Source: Eretmocerus hayati
Taxonomy: Eukaryota; Arthropoda; Insecta; Hymenoptera; Aphelinidae
Assembly (NCBI GenBank): GCA_029851415.1
Contig: CM056741.1
Span: 146,308,522 to 146,372,521 of the forward strand
Direction: 5' to 3'
Length of the DNA: 64,000 nt
Shown: positions 1 to 11,400 of the stretch, in pieces
How the letters are laid out: every line of letters starts with the position of its first letter
Position numbering within the stretch: the stretch's first letter is position 1
Made by a program: the position numbers and the translations under genes
The notes under the pieces: generated by a model
What the model was told of the DNA's origin: nothing
Databases searched by the model: none
Seen by the model: the letters and a program-made list of their open reading frames with translations, nothing else

Positions 1-1260
1 AATCAGTACTGATTCATCAGTAAATCTGTGCATATTTTATTGATTCACACGTGGTTTAATGATTCAAACTTTACTGATTGACAAGTGTCACGCGAACTTT
101 ACTCATCTTCTTTGACAAAAATATGTCAGAAAACATGTTCAGCCGAATCGTGATCCTCGACCGCAACTCACTGTATGAAGATGATAACCATGCGTAAGTA
201 CGAGTGAAGACTTTTTTCGACGATTTCTCTTGGAATTTCATTCAGAGCAACTCATCCCAAGTAGATCCCAAATTGTTCTCAACGGTTTTCGATATGAAAT
301 TAGACGAGTAATCCGATGAAAATGTTAGATTTGAGCTGAAGGGAGCCCCGAGGCCCTAAAAATTACTTTCTTTCAAAAAACTACTCTTTTTGAGGTTAAA
401 TTACCCTTTTCCGATTCTGAGAGTATTTTTTTCGAAAAGTTCCGCTTTTTTACGTCGAAATGTGTGTTTGTAATATTTTTTTAATAAGGTCTTATAAAAA
501 ACCAATAAAAAAAATGCAAAAATCGTATTTTTTGCGAATTTTAAAAACGAAAATAGGCCGCTAAACTTGCACGGATCACTTTCGGGGCCTAAAAACTGAC
601 GTGTATTCCACCTTCTTTCATGATGTATAACATGTACCCAAAGTTAGAAGAATCCGTGACCTGCGACCCAAAAGTTGGCGATATTAAGAAGAATGACTCA
701 AATGTAACAATGCACGGAACTGACATTTCGACCCTCTATCCTCGAAAATAAAAAAGAGAAGTGAACGGATCGGTCTGGAAATTCATTCCCAAGTGTATTA
801 TAATAAAATACACGGAGGAAAATTTGAACGGAGTAATTCGGAGCTCGCTCGTCGAAATGAAAGGTCATAACACGTTCCGCTTAAGTTATCGCGATGATAC
901 CGATATGGTAATTACTGATTCAAACTTTACTGATTGACAACTGTTTCGTGAATGTCACTGATTCATCAGTAAAATTCTCGGGATATTTATGCTAGAAAAA
1001 AGAAGTTATGCCGAATCAGTACTCTAGGCGCTAACTGACCGGATCAGTCCATATGGACTGACAATCAGTTAATCGATTTAGGATCAATTACAGCTGATGA
1101 ATCAGTGTATATGGACTCTTCCGGTCAGTTAACTCAATCAGTAGTAATGACTTTCGAGAATTTGATGATCAGCTGGCCCCTTTGGAGCAAAAAAAGAATT
1201 ACTGATTCAATCAGTGACGTTTTTAATACTGATAGAATCAATGACAATCTGACTGATTCG
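1..1260. repeat. ACTGATT/AATCAGT-rich repeat block enclosing a dispersed repeat
   Basis: The motif ACTGATT and its complement AATCAGT recur dozens of times in both orientations, forming small palindromes such as ACTGATTCATCAGT. A direct repeat of about 28 bases (TGATTCAAACTTTACTG...) occurs at 60-89 and again at 916-944. Between these copies, 706-905 matches 52068-52268. No coding capacity is seen. It is probably a derived transposable element with subterminal repeats; class not determined. Confidence 0.65.
706..905 (+). repeat. Dispersed repeat, copy 1 (matches 52068-52268)
   Basis: The segment begins TGCACGGAACTGACATTTCG and shares long matching stretches in the same orientation with 52068-52268, including AAAATTTGA, GAGT(A)ATTCGGAGC and CATAACACGTTCCG. 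Divergence is moderate (roughly a quarter of positions by eye). Fragment of an unclassified repeat. Confidence 0.7.
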
Positions 1261-1632
1261 GGCTGAGAGAGGATGGTAATCTTAAACGGATCAGAGTCTG
1301 AGTATGGCGAAATTGTTATGATATCTTGATACTCTATTATCCACTATTTCTCGGTAATTTGTTGTCCATCCGTTGCTCACAGCAGGTGTACATCACCGAG
1401 AACGGTGAGAATATACCAATAGCAACATTCATCTTTTCTGGTTGAATGCGATTCCGTGACTTTCCCGTTGATGTACATGAATCTGCAATAGGTCGATTTC
1501 TTCGTTTTTGCGTGAGTTACACAAGAGTTTATCGCGGATTCTCTCCATAATGCGCTAAAAAGTGTATGAGCTGAAGAACAGGAATAATATCATGAGTAAT
1601 TTTGTAGATTTTTCGTCCTTGATGTTTAATAT
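1261..1632. other. No feature seen
   Basis: AT-rich sequence without a convincing open frame, splice-bounded exon or repeat. Confidence 0.6.
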
Positions 1633-1709
1633 ATGAGTTGATTATTTTGTCTCATCGAGACCAAATAACCCGTCCTTCCAGATCGATGAGACCAAATGAT
1701 CAACTCATA
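1633..1709. repeat. Short hairpin element
   Basis: Arms of about 27 bases (ATGAGTTGATYATTTKGTCTC...) face each other with a short spacer. The motif AACAGGAATAAT occurs on both sides (about 1576 and 1711), which could be a flanking duplication. Confidence 0.6.
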
Positions 1710-4700
1710 CAACAGGAATAATAGTTGCATCCAATCCGGTGTACTATTCAGATTTAGACCAAGCAACCGTTGATCTGTGCGAGATAGACGAGCTCAAACA
1801 AAATTGCCAATACACATCGCACACTTCTAGACATTGGACTTGCGGTGGAGCTTGCAAGTCGAGGTGAAGATCGAATTTTGCGCAAGGTTGAGATACGATC
1901 AGCATCATTGTCATCTCGACGTGTTTGCTCAACGAACCCCTTCTCCCTATTCTGCCCACTTCAAACGTCAAGGTAAGCGTGCTTCGAAAAGTCAAGACCA
2001 ACGTTGTACACTTCTTTTGGCTCAACGTCACGATGCATCGCACTTTCAAGATCACGTATGAGGGTGGTGTCTCAGATTGTGGCACGAAGTGTCACTCTCG
2101 GAGGGTGGCTTTTGTGGCAAGCCCGCGTTCTTCTGCCGTGTGATGGGCACGTGCATCTCTCGCCACACACACTAGCACCAACACATCCAATACAAACCCA
2201 CACGGTCACACACTCCTTGTCGAAACTGATGCTGGACTCGCGGCTATGTAATACGGCTCGTCTCTCTCCTCCCCCTCCTCAACCTTCTGGTGGCGGCTCG
2301 CTTCTGACCTATATTCGAGCTGGCGAAGGGGAAATTGGAATATATAGCTGCTGATGTGATGATGATGCTACTCGCGTCTCTGGAGTATAACGATGCATCA
2401 GCTATGCCGTTCAAGAAAATCACGCGCCCCGTTTCGATAACGTGAGCTTGCAGACGTTGTTCGCGTGTCCTGCTGGATTTTGATTTGCACTCGGATTTGC
2501 ACGTTGTCTCCTGACCGTTGAATCTTATCTCAAGGTCGCGGGTGGTGCGAGTGAAGGTATATGCGAGCATTGGTGCTCTGAGCTTTCGTTGTAGTATTAC
2601 TGTGTAGCTGACAGAGTAAATGCGAATTCAATCTTGCCGCGCGTGAGGAGCTTTTGCGTCCTTTGCCTTCCTATGTGTAATGTATCTGGCCAACTGGACT
2701 ATTGTTATGAGGTTCACTGATATCCAAGGCCTCGTTCTCGTCCTTTTGTGTGATTCGGAAGTACAATATGCCTAGCTAGTGCAAGCTCATCGGTTCGTTT
2801 CGCTCTCTCCTTGATCTACACCAGGAGCTTTCATACGCTCGTTCATACGTCCTTTATTGATTATGTCTTATGCATTTTCTATGAATTATGGAGAGAACGT
2901 GATGGGTTTGCAACGGTGAAAATAATTCAATATTCATTTGACAGCGAGCTACCGATTACTATAAATTGGAAAACACTCAAAAGTATTTCAATGACGTGCT
3001 ATTCTGCTGCATTGAATGGAAAAGGCAAGCGAAAATACCAAGAAAAATCCACTCAAAAGAATCAAGAGCCATCTGTTACCAGCAATAAAAAATAATTTTT
3101 CCATCTTCAAATTTGATAACGTGAGAATCTACCCATAGTTTAAATAAGTAATACGATTACTACATTTTTTCGTGATTCGTGACTAAAATATTGTACAATT
3201 ATTGTGACCCAAAATATTCACGGGAGTACAGCCACATGAGCAGAAGAAGTGGTCAGGAACGCCTATGCTAGAGACAAGTGCGACAATGACGCGAGATCGC
3301 TGCATATTTATCTCACTCATTGCTTCCAAATTAAGCCGCTGTCTAAATATTGTTCTTTCACTCTCTAGAGATATTGTTGTTTGGTACTGCAAATTCACTT
3401 ATCCATTAAAAGACTGAAATCTCAAAAAATCTCAACAACACAAACTTTCTGGCTCCACGAGGTCAGATTATGACTGCGATTATGCATCGCGGAAAAGTCC
3501 AATAGATGTGAAGGTTCCTATTTGAGTCCATCACGAGATTAGAAGTTGAGCACTCCTACAGCTTCAATGTGGAAAATCCATGAAAAAGAATCACTAATGA
3601 AGAACAACATTTTGAAAACAAAACGTTTTACCTGGGATACTATGACTTTCTCATAAGTTTTTAGGCGTAACATGCGGAGACAATACCGGTTTTCACTATA
3701 CCTACGCATCAAGACTTTTTTAACCACGTGACCAAGACTTTTTGAAATATTTTTTGAGAAATTTTAGCAGCCGATAACTTCAAAGTATTAGGGCCCTTTC
3801 AATCATTACAAAGGGCTTTTATCAGCAGATATTTTCAAATAAGATATGACATGAGACGATGAATTGAAACGAAAAAACATAGAATTGCTCGATATTATTC
3901 TAAATATTGAAAAGTCCCAAGATGATTGAAGCAACTTTGTTAGTCCAAGGTCTCATTTTTCTCATATTGAAAGTCGATATCTCAGTGAAAAGTTTTTCAA
4001 TACTCAGAATGATTGAGGGGCCGCGTGGAAGAAGGGCGTAATTGCGAAGAAGTGATCATGAGAAAATGAATCAGAGCTCAACAGAAATCACGGATGGGGT
4101 GATTTGATCATTCGAACTGGCTTATTGTGAAGGAGATATAATTCTCTAAATGTCCGAATAACAATGGAAACATTTATTCCAATATTAAGCTCCTCACAGC
4201 TATTCTGAAAAATGCAATTGGGCCCTTTTTGCAAATCCTAGGTGTAATTACGACACACCTACCCACAAAAAATCGGATTAGATTTGGAAGTCGAGTCCAA
4301 TCGTTTCCAAATTTTACGATAGTGTCTATGGGCATGTTTTACGAGACATCTGATTGCGAGAAAGTAGCTTGATTCATGCTCAACGGTACTCGACGCACGA
4401 GAAGACTCTATCGGTAGTGTAAAAATGACGAGAACTTGATTTCACTACAGAAGGGTGCGAACACTTAATTTGGAGACAGAAAAACACGTGTCAGTAGTTA
4501 GCAACGTTAGAATAGCGTGTTTCGACTCAGAAGCATTTTTTCACTATTTTTCCATCACAAATTAGATCTTTTTCCACATTGTACCTGATTACGCTCTATA
4601 TGACAAGAAATACCGCCCTTTTTATTTTTTCCATCAGGGCCTTGAAGCCTTTTGGAATATATAATCATAGCAATTACGCCCCTTTTCGAAATTTCCTGGA

Positions 4701-5074
4701 AATGGTTGAAACAATTATGGCCTTTTCAGAATCTTCTGCTGCAATGACGCCCTTTTCGGAATTTTCTGCTGCAGTTACGCCCTTTTCGATCTATGGTAGT
4801 TTTCAATTTCAAAGCTTTTCGAAAAATGAGTTTGATGGGGTTATAGATCATGGTTCGAAGGTTCAGAAAGGTGACAGGGGAAATACGCTGCTAAATGAGA
4901 TTAGCAGAATGCTTTCTCTTAGCGAAATAGTTTAAGAGGTTCACTGAAACTAATGAAAAATTTGCGAAACTGATCAAATTCCAAAATGATGATTGGGATT
5001 CCTACAAAATAGTTATATTTTTTAATCTAATTTAATCGCATTTCATATCACACTCACAATCCAATGATTGGATC
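1710..5074. other. No gene seen; one short tandem repeat
   Basis: Open frames at 1744-2085 (minus), 2004-2354 (plus) and 4579-4935 (plus) have no recognisable domain and no supporting splice context. The last is largely the product of the tandem repeat at about 4675-4790. The remainder is AT-rich and unremarkable. Confidence 0.6.
4675..4790. repeat. Short tandem repeat, about 30-bp unit
   Basis: Three to four imperfect units built on GCCCTTTTCGGAAT...CTGCTGCA with a period near 30 bases; the frame through it gives FSESSAAMTPFSEFSAAVTPFS. Related GGGCCCTTT fragments occur at about 3790, 4020 and 4220, suggesting a decayed element around it. Confidence 0.65.
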
Positions 5075-7342
5075 CAACCAATCGATGTAGAATGAGGGAA
5101 AAGTATCTCTCTAGTCCATTAAAAGGTAGATAGATTAGTTGTAGAGGGGGATATGAGGATAAAATGAATTTTAGCTGCAATTTTCTTCTAATATTTTGGG
5201 TTATTATTACGAGATTCACTTTTAGGGGAATTAAGATGACCTAAACTGGGGTTTTTCATGGAAGGTATGTAGTCTGGTTGAGGGAAAATTTTGATATAGT
5301 TGGTGAGAAGATCATAAAAATGGAGTTTTTAAAAAAAAATTTGGATTTTTCGGGAATAAATTGGATTTTGAATGTATTTGAAAGGATTTTGAACAATTCG
5401 GTATCAACTCATCGATTTAGAACGATGAAAAAGTATAAACTTAGTTGAGTAAAATTTGTATATATTAGTTTAGGGGCTGGGTAATAGCGGAAAATGAATT
5501 TTAGATGCGATTTCCTTCTAATATTTTGAGTTATTATAAGGAGATTGCCTTTTAGGGGAATTCAGATGACCTAAACTAGGGTTTTCCATGGAATATATGT
5601 AGTATGGTTGAGGGCAAATTTTAATATAGTTGGTGTAAGGATTATAAAAATGGAGTATTTTGAAAAAATTTGGATTTTTCGGGAATAAATCGGATTTTGA
5701 ATGTATTAAAACGGATTTTGAGAAAATTCGGTATCAACCAATCGATTTAGAACGATGAAAAAGTATCAACTTAGTTGAGTAAAATTTGAATAAAGTAATT
5801 TAGAGGAGAGATATGAGGAAAGTATGAATATTGAAAAAAATATTTTTGTATATTTTGAGTTATTTTTTTGAGGAAAATAGTTATCGGGATTTGGGCTACC
5901 TAAAGTGAGGTTTTTCTAGCAAAACGTGTAATTTGGTTAAAACAGAATTTCGATAGAATAGGTCTAAACATGCTCAAATTGCTGTTTTTGTTGGAAATTT
6001 TGGTTTTTTTATAAAAATTTACGTTGATGGAGTTTGAATGGAATTTCGGTATTAACCAAAAGATAGATTGAGCCAAAAAAACCATAGTCTAGGTAATCAA
6101 AATTGGGGTAAGGTGATGTTAGAAAAAGATATTTTAGTATGAAAGTACACAATTTCAGCGATTTTACCTCAAAAAACGTTTAAATTAAATTCGATTTGGA
6201 GAGGAGACCAGGGAAATCACTGGTCTCATCTCTGAGACATTCTCTACAACTTGTAGAAAAGCAAAAATCGATAGAGTGGAGTGTAGAAGAGAAAGCGTGG
6301 CGCAAAAAAAACAACACATACACACACACAGACAGACACAGACAAAGGGCCGGAGAGATGAGTCACTGGGGGGTTTTTGAGGATTCTAAGGGGAAAAGTG
6401 TTACTTACAATCGTTAGATTTTGGCGAGAGGAATAAGATGGCTAAAGCACTTTTTTGATAAGATGAATTATGTTGAAGAAAATATTGGGTTGAATGGGAG
6501 TATTTTGAAAAAATTTGGATTTTTCGGGAATAAATGGGATTTTGAATGTATTAAAACGGATTTTGAGAAAATTCGGTATCAACCAATCGATTTAGAACGA
6601 TGAAAAAGTATCAACTTAGTTGAGTAAAATTTGAATAAAGTAGTTTAGAGGAGAGATATGAGGAAAGTATGAATATTGAAAAAAATATTTTTGTATATTT
6701 TGAGTTATTTTTTTGAGGAAAATAGTTATGGGGATTTGGGCTACCTAAAGTGAGGTTTTTTTAGCAAAACGAGTGATTTGGTTAAAACAGAATTTTGATA
6801 GAATAGGTCTAAACATGCTCAAATTGCTGTTTTTGTTGGAAATTTTGGTTTTTTTATGAAAATTCACGTTGATGGAGTTTGAATGGAATTTCGGTATTAA
6901 CCAAAAGATAGATTGAGCCAAAAAAACCGTAGTCTAGGTAATCAAAATTGGGGTAAGGTAAAGTTAGAAAGAGATATTTTAGTATGAAAGTACACAATTT
7001 CAGCGATTTTACCTCAAAAAACGTTTAAATTAAATTCGATTTGGAGAGGAGACCAGGGAAATCACTGGTCTCATCTCTGAGACATTCCCTACAACTTGTA
7101 GAAAAGCAAAAATCGATAGAGTGGAGTGTAGAAGAGAAAGCGTGGCGCAAAAAAAACAACATACATACACACACACACACAGACACAGACAAAGGGCCGG
7201 AGAGATGAGTCACTGGGGGGTTTTTGAGGATTCTAAGGGGAAAAGTGTTACTTACAATCGTTAGATTTTGGCGAGAGGAATAAGATGGTTGAAGCACTTT
7301 TTTGATAAGATGAATTATGTTGAATAAAATATTGGGTTAAAT
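5075..7342. repeat. Complex tandem satellite: 328-bp units followed by an 845-bp tandem duplication
   Basis: Three diverged copies of a roughly 328-bp unit are visible, with the anchor AAATGAATTTTAG at 5162 and 5491 and its degenerate equivalent at about 5819. The stretch 5653-6497 is then repeated almost identically at 6498-7342: TTCGGGAATAAAT moves from 5679 to 6524, and GAGGAGACCAGGG from 6201 to 7046, both shifts of 845. Each 845-bp copy contains a CA-rich microsatellite and a short palindrome (GAGACCAGGGAAATCACTGGTCTC). Short open frames in it are by-products. Confidence 0.85.
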
Positions 7343-10031
7343 GGAAAAATTGATCAAAAATTCGCTGTGTCGAAAACAAAGCTTTCTCTTTAGAGAAAGC
7401 AAAAAGGGCCTAACCACCATCACGTCTCTCTTCTACGCAACCTCTTAATTGGTAGACTGTTGCCAGACTGGCTTTCCCGACTCGAAAAAATAGCGCAAGA
7501 ATGCTTTTTTCAAAGATTCAGTTTTTGTGAGTGACTGGTTGAGCAAGGGCTGGCCGTATTTTTGGATCCTTCTCCAAAAAATGTAAAAATATAAAAAATT
7601 ATATAATCGGGTCTGACCGACAATCGCAGATTTTTTCCTCAGTGTAACAAAACAGAATCACTTTCGTAAGTACCGAGGTAAGTACGATTAGGAATCATTC
7701 ATTCATCAAAATGCCATAAAGACAATTAAGAAGAATCACACAGCCATCAACAAATACCTACTCCTCGAATATGGTGGCGGTGCCATTACTTTTAGAAGTT
7801 CATGATGCGGTTTGAGCATGTGCATGAACGCGACAACGCAAGCTAGAGTCTTGGCCAAGTTTACCTATAACTCTGTCCATTTAACATAGCCCGCCGAAAG
7901 GATTTCGAGCGTGAAACGCAACTGCGGGGCAGCAGCTGGTGCGAAAATTACAGTAAATCTCAAACTTCGCCTACTACTCTTGCTACTGATCATCTGCCTG
8001 TGTCTTTCTCTCGCTTGGGTTTTCAAAGATGCTCTCGAAATTACACGGGTATTCTTAGATATTCTTGTTTTTCGCAAATGAACTAACGCAAGACTGATGA
8101 TAGTTTTAGTGGCCTAGAGTCGAGCCCGGTATGATTTGGAGTCCCAATTTTCCTATACACTCAACAATCTCACTATTCATTGAGTACTGCACAGATCATT
8201 CATGTATGAGGCCAATTCTATTCACATTAATACTCTATCGATTTCGCGTTTTTCCAAGCGTCCCCTGCGACCTGAGACTTTTCAAAATACCGTGGTTCTA
8301 GAGTCAAAGAGTCCGTTAAAGGAGAATATTTCAGTAAGATACAAGATATTTGGAAACAATCGACGCGAATCAAATTTTCAAAAGCTCCACTCTCAATTTT
8401 ATTCTCACAAAGTGGAAACTCTCTACTCTTGTATTGTACTGCAGTTGGCAGCTACTGGAATAAAATGGCACAGTCGATCTCTCGTTTCCGAGGGAATCGA
8501 ATGGAAAAGGAGGAAAGGGGGCAAACGCTGAGGAGCTATCGAAGCGTTTGATAGCAGCGCCTGCATCACAACAGTGGCTCTCTGGGAATTCAATATCGGA
8601 CGATGATGCGTTGCTCGTCGTCGCGAATCACAATAGAGATCGAGCGATCGAGAACGCGTGGCACACTTTGCCTGTAATTGTTTTCGATGAAATTCGAATC
8701 GAAGCTTCAAGCCTTAGAACTCCAAGGAAGCTTAGTTTCCTGCTGCTACTGATTTCAGACGTGGGATAATCCGTACTCGCCAGAATATCTGATTATTCCC
8801 TTTCATTTTTAGGCGTTATGATATATTGTAGTCCAGGAGGAGGGTTGTCTTCAACAAACAAATTCCGGCAAGAGTCTGCCAAGAGAAAGAAAAATAAGGA
8901 TATGAGGCATTCAATTTACTTCAATTCGGTATTTCTTCCTCCGAGAAATCGCAGGATATATTGAAATGTATGGCAAGAATAATACTTTTAAATTGTGGGC
9001 ATTAAGTGCATAGTTATATGGTTTTGGATCCTACAAAGAAAGGTATATGGTCGGCGGGCCATGGATTTGGCTGAAACGCTGAGAATATCACGAAAATATG
9101 GTTTATTGATTGATTCATGTCCTTCTCTTTGCTTTGTCCATTGTAACATATCACATGATATGCAAGGCGGCAGTGTCCGAGCTACAGTATTTGTCATCGG
9201 CGTTGCCAGTATACCTGTATTTATCATATTTTTACATGGGCTTATAGCGGCGGCAGTGCTAAAATCAAAAACTGTCGCTCCAAAAGGCGCGTTAAATTTG
9301 CTATCATATTTTGAAGCCAGAAGATGATCATCCCCAGAGATTCAGCCGAATTCATCAGCCGAGGACCATGGCCTTTCCTCTCCAGTTGAATGGATAACCA
9401 ATATAATCATCTTTTGAATGATTTGGAACAAAAAACTGATTTTTTTCTGACGGTAAGTAAAATTCCGTGAAACCCGTGGAAAGATGCATCGATTTCAAGG
9501 ATGATAGAATATTCCTACTCATTGTTTTTACTCTGCATGTCCAAAGACAACTGGAGTCTATACAACGAATCCCTGCAACAGGTTGTTATCAAAATGAGTC
9601 TGATGTATACAATCACTCCCTCTAAAATATTTGCTGTTTACCCAACTGAGGGGACAAAAATTAGTAGTCTTTTCCGCCTTCCCATTATTTTGCACTTTCT
9701 GGAAGAGACGCAGACGAGGACGCAGAGTAAGAGGGTGACGACAAAATAAAAGACCACGCAACTCTGATCTTATAAGGAGGGGTCTATGAGACGTGTTCTC
9801 CTCAAAGACGAGCCCCTTCACTCATCAGCCAATTTTTCAAAACATCATGGTCCCACGATCGAGGTGGGCCACCTGTTGAGCGATCACTGCGATCAAAAAG
9901 AGATTTTCACTGTGGATGCAAAAAGCTCAAGATCACTTTCTCAAGTTTTCTCGACCATTGCCGATGAACCAGGCGATCGCGTCAATCCTCTCGAGGGGCA
10001 AAGTACCGACAATAGCCTCACGGACACTCAC
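7343..10031. other. No gene seen
   Basis: Frames such as 8202-8531 and 8995-9327 (plus) or 8423-8710 (minus) overlap other frames and show no domain. The region just left of 10031 is the presumed intron downstream of the minus-strand exon. Small hairpin AAAGCTTTCTCTTTAGAGAAAGC near 7379. Confidence 0.6.
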
Positions 10032-10778
10032 CTGTACGCCGGCCGACCTGGCTCCCCTGGAGCCGCTCTTGCTACCGGACGCTGCAGCTGCCGCAGCTTC
10101 CGCCGCCGCGGCCTCGGCCCTCTGCTCGCGTTCCTCTCGCTCGGCCCGAGGATCGTAAAGGTTATCCTCGTCGAACTCTGGTCTGCGCAGCGGCCTTGGT
10201 CTGTAGTGGCTGGGTATCTGCTGATGGTGCAACCTCCGGCCACCCCCATAGGGCCCACCCGCCCCGGCCAGCTGCTCCTCCTCCTCGTCGTAAAACTCGT
10301 CGTCGTCGTTGTGATCGACGAGAAGGTGTCTCTCCCGGGGCCTAATACTCAGCTCCCGTCGAGCACCACCTGGCTGATGATGGTGATAGGCTGCACCACC
10401 GGGCCCAGGATAGTGAAGCTCGTCGCGGGCCCTGATGCCGGTGGCGGGCCTGCCCATGACGCTCGCTCGGCCCGGCGGCGGCCGCAGCTCGTCCTCCTCC
10501 TCGGAGTCGAGCTGCAGCAGCTGCTCGGAGCCGCTCGCGGCCAGGGTCGCGAGGCCCCGTCTCTGGGGCAGCCTCGACGGCGGCGCCGAGTAGTGCTGTG
10601 GCTGCAGCTGGTGATGGGCTCGATGATGGTGCAGGTGTTGATGATGGGCAGAGCGGGCCTCGCGCCATGGGGAGGCCGGCGGCTCAAAATCTTCCTCCTC
10701 GGAGAGCTGCAGCTCGCGCGACTGCACCAGCCGGCTCGGGGCCCTCACGAGCACCCGGGCCCCGTAGCTGGGCGCATC
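10032..10778 (-). CDS. Internal exon of an unrecognised low-complexity acidic/His-rich protein
   Basis: The minus strand reads open for 249 codons between an acceptor (TGCCTCAG, complement of 10779-10786) and a strong donor, CAG|GTGAGT (10032/10031), phase 0 at both ends. The product starts DAPSYGARVLVRAP and contains acidic patches (SEEEDFEPP; DSEEEDEL; NDDDEFYDEEEE), His-rich segments (HHQHLHHHRAHH; YHHHQ), Arg/Pro stretches (SHYRPRPLRRPEFDEDNLYD) and an Ala/Glu run (EQRAEAAAAEAAAAAASGS). No folded domain, signal peptide or membrane segment is visible, so it is probably a disordered region. An in-frame TGA at 10812-10814 means it must be spliced to an upstream exon; the first in-frame ATG is only about codon 107. 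A 388-codon frame is also open on the opposite strand (9786-10952), but it lacks comparable splice signals and composition. Function unknown. Confidence 0.6.
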
Positions 10779-10952
10779 CTGAGGCAGGATAGTGTCGGCC
10801 GGCCGAGGCCCTCAGAGGGCCTCCACCTCATCACATTCGTCGCCTGCAGAGCTGTATTGGAGGCCCAGGCTCTGATTGTGCTATATAGCACGCTTCCCGG
10901 GCCGGCGAGAGAGATGCTGGACCGAGCGCTGCACTCTGATAATGGAGTCTAG

Positions 10953-10974
10953 CTGCTGCTGCTGCTGCTGCTGC
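10953..10974. repeat. CTG/CAG microsatellite
   Basis: About seven CTG units in a row; read on the minus strand this is a CAG tract. Confidence 0.9.
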
Positions 10975-11400
10975 AACACGAGAAGAAAGTTCGATAAGAG
11001 GGCATCGCCGCGTGAGACTGTGCGAGAGAGAGGGCCTTCGAAAAGAGAGAGAAGGGCTGAGAGAGTCCAATGCCCGATGATAACACGAAAACTTCGACAC
11101 GTGCCGAGACCCCGGCGCACTCCGGCAAGCTCGAGTCACACGGATTTGGGCCTCAAAGTGGTGTGCGTGGGCCTATCGGTGTGGTGTTAGTGAGAGGTCG
11201 CGGATGCAGCGCCGCGGGTCGCGGGATTTTCAAGTTGGAGGCTGCGAGTACCGATGGTGCAAGCACGAGCGATGGACGCGGCGTAAAGCTCGCGACGGGG
11301 CCGTCGCTCGGAATCGCGCGCTTCAAAGTTGTAATTTCGCGTAGTACGGTCGTTTCGCGATCGTGGCTCGGGCCAAACTGGTGTGCGAAGCTGGCCCTCG

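Larger units (their letters stand above)
10000..11400. promoter_or_regulatory. GC/CpG-rich island, possible promoter region of the minus-strand gene
   Basis: This 1.4-kb block is strikingly GC- and CpG-rich compared with the AT-rich flanks and surrounds the minus-strand exon at 10032-10778. It includes a CTG/CAG microsatellite at 10953-10974 and GA-rich stretches around 11000-11060. Such islands in insect genomes mostly reflect coding exons or promoters. No definite TATA or initiator element was identified, so the promoter role is inference. Confidence 0.35.

Noticed and set aside
5075..7342. CRISPR-like array
   Set aside because: The units are long tandem copies (328 and 845 bp) without short repeats separated by unique spacers, in a eukaryotic context.
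9786..10952. 388-codon plus-strand open frame
   Set aside because: It lies opposite a better-supported minus-strand exon, has no domain and an unstructured Leu/Val/Arg composition, and GC richness explains the lack of stops.
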